From assembly GCA_963691705.1 (NCBI GenBank), contig OY829546.1, positions 28,056,040 through 28,120,039 of the forward strand: a DNA stretch of 64,000 nt, written 5' to 3'. This stretch comes from Viola odorata. Lineage: Eukaryota > Streptophyta > Magnoliopsida > Malpighiales > Violaceae. This document shows, in pieces, positions 54,936 to 64,000 of this stretch (position 1 is the first letter of the stretch; each line of letters begins with the position of its first letter). A model generated the notes under the pieces. That model searched no databases and was not told the DNA's origin. It saw only the letters and a list, made by a program, of their open reading frames with translations. The position numbers were made by a program, and so were the translations under genes.

Positions 54936-56089
54936 GTTAGTAGCGGAGCTCAAGGCGTTCAAGTTTGGTAACTATCCTTTACTTTTGTCATTGTGTCAAT
55001 TAGAGTCACAAAATCAGTCCACCAAAGTGTCATTACTTTTCTATTTTGAGTCTTTTATTTAAGTCAAGAGAAGAGTCACAAAAGAGTCACAAAAACAGTC
55101 CACAAAAGTGTTAGTCTCGAAATCATATTTCAATACATACCTGTTGGAGTCCAATTTCAGTGATTCTTAGTTCGTTGGCAAGCCCTATCTGTTAGGAATC
55201 TAAATCAAGAAGAATCAAGCAATTCGGACATCGGAATCAAAAGTTGTGCTTGGTTTACTAAAATGTGTTCGCTGAAAATAGATTTCCACTTTCTTGTGTT
55301 AAGTTTGATTTAGGTGAATAAAGATGGCAGAAGCAAGGCTTGATGCTAAGAGGGATTGCGATACAACCCCTATGCAGAATGAGATTCGAGGGCGAACCTT
55401 TGATAAGAGGGAGGGGATCATACGATCCTCGTATCGCAAGCCGCGTGGGACAAGCAGCGCGCACGCATAGGCGCACCAGAAAGCCCAAGTCGGCTAGGGT
55501 TTGGCGATGACTAGGGTTTGGCAAAGGAGGGTATGGATTAATATTTCCTACTTTATGTATTTTTAATTACTATATAGAGTTTTGGCTTATTTAGGGATTA
55601 TTTATTTTGGAATTATTTATTTAGGAATTATCTATTTAGGAATTATCTATTTAGGAATTATCTGTTTAGGAATTATTTATTTCTAAGTCTGTAATTTTCC
55701 TAGCCTATTTAAAGGTCTTGCCGTATGAATAAAATAATCTATGATATTTTTGGAAAAAGAACGAGACTTTGTCTTTGAGAGGTGCGTCCTCATAAACCGT
55801 TCCTATGGAACCTTGTTCTATTCCTAGTATCGCAAGCTGAGAGTAGCCACAAGTAAAGCCCGATGTTGCTATCTATTGAGTCATTCGTCTTTGAATTGCC
55901 AAGAGCACCCAGTCTTGGAGATTCATCGGTTTGACACAAGAACCTCAAGGGATTCGACGTGAAATGCCAAGAGCTCCCAGTGTTGGAGTTTCACGGTTTT
56001 CTTTGAGTTATGTTTCCGCATTCGAAATCCAAGCTTTGAACTAGATCACAATTTCATTGCTAAGTCTCTAGGCGACTGGAGCCTTATCA
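54936..56089 (+). repeat. Array 3 unit 5 (1,154 bp)
   Basis: Primer box TAGTAGCGGAGC. LTR 55418-56089, Y-type, with one extra 15-bp minisatellite copy, which accounts for the greater length. Confidence 0.92.
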
Positions 56090-57227
56090 GTTCGTAGCAG
56101 AGCTCAAGGCGTTCAAGTTTGGTAACTATCGTTTACTTTTGTCGTTGTGTCAATTAGAGTCACCAAATCAGTCCACCAAAGTGTCATTACTTTTCTATTT
56201 TGAGTCTTTTATTTAAGTCACGAGAAGAGTCACAAAAGAGTCAGAAAAACAGTCCACAAAAGTGTTAGTCTCGAAATCATATTTCAATACATACCTATTG
56301 GAGTCCAATTTCAGTGAATCTTAGTTCGTTGGAAACCCCTATCTGTTAGGAATCTAAATCAAGAAGAATCAAGCAATTCGGACATCGGAATCAAAAGTTG
56401 TGCTTGGTTTACTAAACTGTGTTCGCCGAAAATAGATTTCCACTTTCTTGTGTTAAGTTTGATTTAGGTGAATAAAGATGGCAGAAGCAAGGCTTGATGC
56501 TAAGAGGGATTGCGATACAACCCCTATGCAGAATGAGATTCGAGGGCGAACCTTTGATAAGAGGGAGGGGATCATATGATCCTCGTATCGCAAGCCGCGT
56601 GGGCCAAGCAGCGCGCACGCATAGGCGCACCAGAAAGCAAAAGTCGGCTAGGGTTTGGCGACGACTAGGGTTTGGCAAAGGTGGGCATGGATTAATATTT
56701 CCTATTTTATGTGTTTTTAATTACTATATAGAGTTTTGGCTTATTTAGGGATTATTTATTTAGGAATTATTTATTTAGGAATTATCTATTTAGGAATTAT
56801 CTGTTTAGGAATTATTTATTTCTAAGTTTGTAATTTTCCTAGCCTATTTAAAGGCCTTGCCGTATGAATAAAATAATATATGATAATTTTGGAAAAGAAT
56901 GATACTTTCTCTTTGATAGGTGCGTCCTCATACACCGTTCATATGGAACCTTGTTCTATTCCTAGTTTCTCAAGTTGAGAGTAGCCACAAGTAAAGCCCG
57001 ATGTTGCTATCTATTGAGTCATTCGTCTTTGAATTGCCAAGAGCACCCAGTCTTGGAGATTCATCGGTTTGACACAAGAACCTCAAGGGATTCGACGTGA
57101 AGTGCCAAGAGCTCTTAGTGTTGGAGTTTCAAGGTTTTCTTTGAGTTATGTTTCCGCATTCGAAATCCAAGCTTTGAACTAGATCACAATTTCATTGCTA
57201 AGTCCCTAGGCGACTGGAGCCTTATCA
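56090..57227 (+). repeat. Array 3 unit 6
   Basis: Primer box TCGTAGCAGAGC, same as unit 3. LTR 56572-57227, X-type; TCATATGATCC start. Confidence 0.92.
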
Positions 57228-58365
57228 GTTAGTAGCGGAGCTCAAGGCGTTCAAGTTTGGTAACTATCCTTTACTTTTGTCGTTGTGTCAATTAGAGTCA
57301 CCAAATTAGTCCACCAAAGTGTCATTACTTTTCTATTTTGAGTCTTTTATTTAAGTCACGAGAAGAGTCACAAAAGAGTCAGAAAAACAGTCCACAAAAG
57401 TGTTAGTCTCAAAATCATATTTCAATACATACCTATTGGAGTCCAATTTCAGTGAATCTTAGTTCGTTGGAAAGCCCTATCTGTTAGGAATCTAAATCAA
57501 GAAGAATCAAGCAATTCGGACATCGGAATCAAAAGTTGTGCTTGGTTTACTAAACTGTGTTCGCCGAAAATAGATTTCCACTTTCTTGTGTTAAGTTTGA
57601 TTTAGGTGAATAAAGATGGCAGAAGCAAGGCTTGATGCTAAGAGGGATTGCGATACAACCCCTATGCAGAATGAGATTCGAGGGCGAACCTTTGATAAGA
57701 GGGAGGGGATCATACGATCCTCGTATCGCAAGCCGCGTGGGCCAAGCAGCGCGCACGCATAGGCGCACCAGAAAGCCCAAGTCGGCTAGGGTTTGGCGAC
57801 GACTAGGGTTTGGTAAAGGTGGGCATGGATTAATATTTCCTATTTTATGTGTTTTTAATTACTATATAGAGTTTTGGCTTATTTAGGGATTATTTATTTA
57901 GGAATTATTTATTTAGGAATTATCTATTTAGGAATTATCTGTTTAGGAATTATTTATTTCTAAGTTTGTAATTTTCCTAGCCTATTTAAAGGCCTTGCCG
58001 TATGAATAAAATAATATATGATAATTTTGGAAAAGAATGATACTTTCTCTTTGATAGGTGCGTCCTCATACACCGTTCATATGGAACCTTGTTCTATTCC
58101 TAGTTTCTCAAGTTGAGAGTAGCTACAAGTAAAGCCCGATGTTGCTATCTATTGAGTCATTCGTCTTTGAATTGCCAAGAGCACCCAGTCTTGGAGATTC
58201 ATCGGTTTGACACAAGAACCACAAGGGATTCGACGTGAAGTGCCAAGAGCTCTTAGTGTTGGAGTTTCACGGTTTTCTTTGAGTTATGTTTCCGCATTCG
58301 AAATCCAAGCTTTGAACTAGATCACAATTTCATTGCTAAGTCCCTAGGCGACTGGAGCCTTATCA
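57228..58365 (+). repeat. Array 3 unit 7
   Basis: Primer box TAGTAGCGGAGC. LTR 57710-58365, X-type; GTTTGGTAAAGG shared with unit 8. Confidence 0.92.
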
Positions 58366-59503
58366 GTTAGTAGCGGAGCTCAAGGCGTTCAAGTTTGGTA
58401 ACTATCCTTTACTTTTGTCGTTGTGTCAATTAGAGTCACCAAATCAGTCCACCAAAGTGTCATTACTTTTCTATTTTGAGTCTTTTATTTAAGTCACGAG
58501 AAGAGTCACAAAAGAGTCAGAAAAACAGTCCACAAAAGTGTTAGTCTCAAAATCATATTTCAATACATACCTATTGGAGTCCAATTTCAGTGAATCTTAG
58601 TTCGTTGGAAAGCCCTATCTGTTAGGAATCTAAATCAAGAAGAATCAAGCAATTCGGACATCGGAATCAAAAGTTGTGCTTGGTTTACTAAACTGTGTTC
58701 GCCGAAAATAGATTTCCACTTTCTTGTGTTAAGTTTGATTTAGGTGAATAAAGATGGCAGAAGCAAGGCTTGATGCTAAGAGGGATTGCGATACAACCCC
58801 TATGCAGAATGAGATTCGAGGGCGAACCTTTGAGCAGAGGGAGGGGATCATACGATCCTCGTATCGCAAGCCGCGTGGGCCAAGCAGCGCGCACGCATAG
58901 GCGCACCAGAAAGCCCAAGTCGGCTAGGGTTTGGCGACGACTAGGGTTTGGTAAAGGTGGGCATGGATTAATATTTCCTATTTTATGTGTTTTTAATTAC
59001 TATATAGAGTTTTGGCTTATTTAGGGATTATTTATTTAGGAATTATTTATTTAGGAATTATCTATTTAGGAATTATCTGTTTAGGAATTATTTATTTCTA
59101 AGTTTGTAATTTTCCTAGCCTATTTAAAGGCCTTGCCGTATGAATAAAATAATATATGATAATTTTGGAAAAGAATCATACTTTGTCTTTGATAGGTGCG
59201 TCCTCATACACCGTTCATATGGAACCTTGTTCTATTCCTAGTTTCTCAAGTTGAGAGTAGCCACAAGTAAAGCCCGATGTTGCTATCTATTGAGTCATTC
59301 GTCTTTGAATTGCCAAGAGCACCCAGTCTTGGAGATTCATCGGTTTGACACAAGAACCTCAAGGGATTCGACGTGAAGTGCCAAGAGCTCTCAGTGTTGG
59401 AGTTTCACGGTTTTCTTTGAGTTATGTTTCCGCATTCGAAATCCAAGCTTTGAACTAGATCACAATTTCATTGCTAAGTCTCTAGGCGACTGGAGCCTTA
59501 TCA
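58366..59503 (+). repeat. Array 3 unit 8
   Basis: Primer box TAGTAGCGGAGC. LTR 58848-59503, X-type; purine tract altered to GAGCAGAGGG. Confidence 0.92.
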
Positions 59504-60642
59504 GTTCGTAGCGGAGCTCAAGGCGTTCAAGTTTGGTAACTATCGTTTACTTTTGTCGTTGTGTCAATTAGAGTCACCAAATCAGTCCACCAAAGTGTCA
59601 TTACTTTTCTATTTTGAGTCTTTTATTTAAGTCACGAGAAGAGTCACAAAAGAGTCACAAAAACAGTCCATAAAAGTGTTAGTCTCGAAATCATATTTCA
59701 ATACATACCTATTGGAGTCCAATTTCTGTGAATCTTAGTTCGTTGGAAAGCCCTAACTGTTAGGAATCTAAATCAAGAAGAATCAAGCAATTCGGACATC
59801 GGAATCAAAAGTTGTGCTTGGATTACTAAACTGCGTTCGCCGAAAATAGATTTCCACTTTCTTGTGTTAAGTTTGATTTAGGTGAATATAGATGGCAGAA
59901 GCAAGGCTTGATGCTAAGAGGGATTGCGATACAACCCCTATGCAGAATAAGATTCGAGGGCGAACCGTTAATAAGAGGGAGGGGATCATACGATCCTCGT
60001 ATCGCAAGCCGCGTGGGCCAAGCAGCGCGCACGTATAGGCGCACCAGAAAGCCCAAGTCGGCTAGGGTTTGGCGACGACTAGGGTTTGGCAAAGGAGGGT
60101 ATGGATTAATATTTCCTATTTTATGTATTTTTAATTACTATATAGAGTTTTGGCTTATTTAGGGATTATTTATTTTGGAATTATTTATTTAGTAATTATC
60201 TATTTAGGAATTATCTGTTTAGGAATTATTTATTTCTAAGTTTGTAATTTTCCTAGCCTATTTAAAGGCCTTGCCGTATGAATAAAATAATCTATGATAT
60301 TTTTGGAAAAAGAACGAGACTTTGTCTTTGAGAGGTGCGTCCTCATAAACCGTTCCTATGGAACCTTGTTCTATTCCTACTATAGCAAGCTGAGAGTAGC
60401 CACAAGTAAAGCCCGATGTTGCTATCTATTGAGTCATTCGTCTTTGAATTGCCAAGAGCACCCAGTCTTGGAGATTCATCGGTTTGACACAAGAACCTGA
60501 AGGGATTCGACGTGAAGTGCCAAGAGCTCTCAGTGTTGGAGTTTCACGGTTTTCTTTGAGTTATGTTTCCGCATTCGAAATCCAAGCTTTGAACTAGATC
60601 ACAATTTCATTGCTAAGTCTCTAGGCGACTGGAGCCTTATCA
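59504..60642 (+). repeat. Array 3 unit 9
   Basis: Primer box TCGTAGCGGAGC. LTR 59986-60642, Y-type; interior slightly more diverged (AATAAGATTCG, CCGTTAATAAG). Confidence 0.92.
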
Positions 60643-61780
60643 GTTCGTAGCGGAGCTCAAGGCGTTCAAGTTTGGTAACTATCCTTTACTTTTGTCGTTG
60701 TGTCAATTAGAGTCACAAAATCAGTCCACCAAAGTGTCATTACTTTTCTATTTTGAGTCTTTTATTTAAGTCACGAGAAGAGTCACAAAAGAGTCACAAA
60801 AACAGTCCACAAAAGTGTTAGTCTCGAAATCATATTTCAATACATACCTATTGGAGTCCAATTTCAGTGAATCTTAGTTTGTTGGAAAGCCCTATCTGTT
60901 AGGAATCTAAATCAAGAAGAATCAAGCAATTCGGACATCGGAATCAAAAGTTGTGCTTGGTTTACTAAAATGTGTTCGCCGAAAATAGATTTCCACTTTC
61001 TTGTGTTAAGTTTGATTTAGGTGAATAAAGATGGCAGAAGCAAGGCTTGATTCCAAGAGGTATTGCGATACAACCCCTATGCAGAATGAGATTCGAGGGC
61101 GAACCTTTGATAAGAGGGAGGGGATCATACGATCCTCGTATCGCAAGCCGCGTGGGCCAAGCAGCGCGCACGCATAGGCGCACCAGAAAGCCCAAGTCGG
61201 CTAGGGTTTGGCGACGACTAGGGTTTGGCAAAGGTGGGCATGGATTAATATTTCCTATTTTATGTGTTTTTAATTACTATATTGAGTTTTGGCTTATTTA
61301 GGGATTATTTATTTAGGAATTATTTATTTAGGAATTATCTATTTAGGAATTATCTGTTTAGGAATTATTTATTTCTAAGTTTGTAATTTTCCTAGCCTAT
61401 TTAAAGGCCTTGCCATATGAATAAAATAATATATGATAATTTTGGAAAAGAATGATACTTTGTCTTTGATAGGTGTGTCCTCATACACCGTTCAGATGGA
61501 ACCTTGTTCTATTCCTAGTTTCTCAAGTTGAGAGTAGCCACAAGTAAAGCCCGATGTTGCTATCTATTGAGTCATTCGTCTTTGAATTGCCAAGAGCACC
61601 CAGTCTTGGAGATTCATCGGTTTGACACAAGAACCTCAAGGGATTCGACGTGAAGTGCCAAGAGCTCTCAGTGTTGGAGTTTCACGGTGTTCTTTGAGTT
61701 ATGTTTCCGCATTCGAAATCCAAGCTTTGAACTAGATCACAATTTCATTGCTAAGTCTCTAGGCGACTGGAGCCTTATCA
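60643..61780 (+). repeat. Array 3 unit 10
   Basis: Primer box TCGTAGCGGAGC. LTR 61125-61780, X-type; GATTCCAAGAGGTATTG in the short frame. Confidence 0.92.
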
Positions 61781-62918
61781 GTTCGTAGCGGAGCTCAAGG
61801 CGTTCAAGTTTGGTAACTATCGTTTACTTTTGTCGTTGTGTCAATTAGAGTCACCAAATCAGTCCACCAAAGTGTCATTACTTTTCTATTTTGAGTCTTT
61901 TATTTAAGTCACGAGAAGAGTCACAAAAGAGTCACAAAAACAGTCCACAAAAGAGTTAGTCTCGAAATCATATTTCAATACATACCTATTGGAGTCCAAT
62001 TTCAGTGAATCTTAGTTCGTTGGAAAGCCCTATCTGTTAGGAATCTAAATCAAGAAGAATCAAGCAATTCGGACATCGGAATCAAAAGTTGTGCTTGGTT
62101 TACTAAACTGTGTTCGCCGAAAATAGATTTCCACTTTCTTGTGTTAAGTTTGATTTAGGTGAATAAAGATGGCAGAAGCAAGGCTTGATGCTAAGAGGGA
62201 TTGCGATACAACCCCTATGCAGAATGAGATTCGAGGGCGAACCTTTGATAAGAGGGAGGGGATCATACGATCCTCGTATCGCAAGCCGCGTGGGCCAAGC
62301 AGCGCGCACGCATAGGCGCACCAGAAAGCCCAAGTCGGCTAGGGTTTGGCGACGACTAGGGTTTGGCAAAGGTGGGCATGGATTAATATTTCCTATTTTA
62401 TGTGTTTTTAATTACTATATAGAGTTTTGGCTTATTTAGGGATTATTTATTTAGGAATTATTTATTTAGGAATTATCTATTTAGGAATTATCTGTTTAGG
62501 AATTATTTATTTCTAAGTTTGTAATTTTCCTAGCCTATTTAAAGGCCTTGCCATATGAATAAAATAATATATGATAATTTTGGAAAAGAATGATACTTTG
62601 TGTTTGATAGGTGTGTCCTCATACACCGTTCAGATGGAACCTTGTTCTATTCCTAGTTTCTCAAGTTGAGAGTAGCCACAAGTAAAGCCCGATGTTGCTA
62701 TCTATTGAGTCATTCGTCTTTGAATTGCCAAGAGCACCCAGTCTTGGAGATTCATCGGTTTGACACAAGAACCTCAAGGGATTCGACGTGAAGTGCCAAG
62801 AGCTCTCAGTGTTGGAGTTTCACGGTTTTCTTTGAGTTATGTTTCCGCATTCGAAATCCAAGCTTTGAACTAGATCACAATTTCATTGCTAAGTCTCTAG
62901 GCGACTGGAGCCTTATCA
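61781..62918 (+). repeat. Array 3 unit 11
   Basis: Primer box TCGTAGCGGAGC. LTR 62263-62918, X-type; shares CCATATGAATAAA with unit 10. Confidence 0.92.
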
Positions 62919-64000
62919 GTTCGTAGCGGAGCTCAAGGCGTTCAAGTTTGGTAACTATCGTTTACTTTTGTCGTTGTGTCAATTAGAGTCACAAAATCAG
63001 TCCACCAAAGTGTCATTACTTTTCTATTTTGAGTCTTTTATTTAAGTCACGAGAAGAGTCACAAAAGAGTCACAAAAACAGTCCACAAAAGTGTTAGTCT
63101 CGAAATCATATTTCAATACATACCTATTGGAGTCCAATTTCAGTGAATCTTAGTTCGTTGGAAAGCCCTATCTGTTAGGAATCTAAATCAAGAAGAATCA
63201 AGCAATTCGGACAACGGAATCAAAAGTTGTGCTTAGTTTACTAAACTGTGTTCGCTAAAAATAGATTTCCACTTTCTTGTGTTAAGTTTGATTTAGGTGA
63301 ATAAAGATGGCAGAAGCAAGGCTTGATGCTAAGAGGGATTGCGATACAACCCCTATGCAGAATGAGATTCGAGGGCGAACCTTTGATAAGAGGGAGGGGA
63401 TCATACGATCCTCGTATCGCAAGCTGCGTGGGCCAAGCAGCGCGCACGCATAGGCGCACCAGAAAGCCCAAGTCGGCTAGGGTTTGGCGACGACTAGGGT
63501 TTGGCAAAGGAGAGTATGGATTAATATTTCCTATTTTATGTATTTTTAATTACTTTATAGAGTTCTGGCTTATTTAGGGATTATTTATTTAGGAATTATT
63601 TATTTAGGAATTATCTATTTAGGAATTATCTGTTTAGGAATTATGTATTTCTAAGTTTGTAATTTTCCTAGCCTATTTAAAGGCCTTGCCGAATGAATAA
63701 AATAATATATGATAATTTTGGAAAAGAATGATACTTTGTCTTTGATAGGTGCGTCCTCATACACCGTTCATATGGAACCTTGTTCTATTCCTAGTTTCTC
63801 AAGTTGAGAGTAGCCACAAATAAAGCCCGAACTTGCTATCTATTAAGTCATTCGTCTTTGAATTGCCAAGAGCACCCAGTCTTGGAGATTCATCGGTTTG
63901 ACACAAGAATCTCAAGGGATTCGACGTGAAGTGCCAAAAGCACCCAGTGTTGGAGTTTCACGGTTTTCTTTGAGTTATGTTTCCGCATTCGAAATCCAAG
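62919..64000 (+). repeat. Array 3 unit 12 (cut by window end)
   Basis: Primer box TCGTAGCGGAGC. LTR from 63401, X-type, runs off the window. Confidence 0.92.

Larger units (their letters stand above)
50470..64000 (+). repeat. Array 3: 12 tandem LTR-plus-short-interior units of about 1,138 bp
   Basis: Each unit has about 480 bp of interior and a 656-bp LTR (671 in unit 5) starting TCATACGATCC (a TG-to-TC change in every copy) and ending GGAGCCTTATCA. The interior holds a primer-box position, a leader related to the array 2 A leader (one ~165-bp module), a 48-codon frame, the GATTCGAGGGCGAA half-hairpin and a purine tract AAGAGGGAGGGGA. There is no gag domain and no pol. The array continues past the window. 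Confidence 0.95.

Noticed and set aside
50704..63577. Paired 84- and 88-codon frames on both strands in each array 3 unit
   Set aside because: Complementary shadows of one another across the LTR start. No start context or family, and present in all copies only because the units are near identical.
50470..64000. CRISPR-like array
   Set aside because: Repeat units are kilobase LTR units in a plant genome, with no short repeats or unique spacers.

Overview
This window is repetitive nuclear DNA from a flowering plant. Nearly every base belongs to an LTR retrotransposon or to a kilobase-scale tandem array derived from LTRs, and I see no ordinary cellular gene. The plant assignment rests on a Ty3/gypsy chromovirus-type gag-pol, an Athila-type ORF1 remnant, gag-only (TR-GAG-like) elements and typical plant LTR signals.

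Layout. (1) 1-7133 and 15439-23303: array 1, degenerate LTR-derived units of about 0.9-1.06 kb, with a 5,724-bp higher-order duplication. (2) 7134-15438: a young minus-strand Ty3/gypsy element inserted in array 1, with 776-bp LTRs differing at two sites, a perfect 5-bp target duplication, and gag and pol in one frame split only by a TGA. (3) 23304-27655: old sequence on the minus strand, namely an Athila-type ORF1 pseudogene, a purine-rich tract and LTR-like DNA. (4) 27656-44086: array 2, seven LTRs alternating with six internal regions. It is bounded by a single 5-bp target duplication (ACAGG), so it is one insertion locus that became a satellite-like array. Two internal regions encode a 519-aa gag-only protein; four encode a shorter version lacking the gag core. 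(5) 44092-46234: the rest of the interrupted host sequence, a truncated gag start, an inverted LTR fragment, a hairpin and a 17-G run. (6) 46235-50469: a non-autonomous plus-strand element whose leader matches that of the gypsy element in (2). (7) 50470-64000: array 3, twelve units of about 1,138 bp (LTR plus about 480 bp of gag-less interior), running off the window.

How the parts relate. All these families share the same signals: a TGGTAGCGGAGC primer-binding box two bases after an LTR ending in TATCA; an inverted repeat GATTCG-N4-CGAATC followed by a purine tract just before an LTR starting TGATA (TCATA in array 3); and a reading frame that runs from gag or pol into the 3' LTR. In three of them a 3' splice-acceptor-like site lies 10-11 nt before the gag ATG. 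The gypsy element could supply reverse transcriptase and integrase to the gag-only and gag-less relatives. The arrays themselves look expanded by DNA-level unequal exchange, since array 3 units carry mutated primer sites and array units form higher-order repeats. The most interesting reading is a snapshot of LTR elements turning into long-monomer satellite DNA, as described for some plant centromeres. Centromeric location is inference only.
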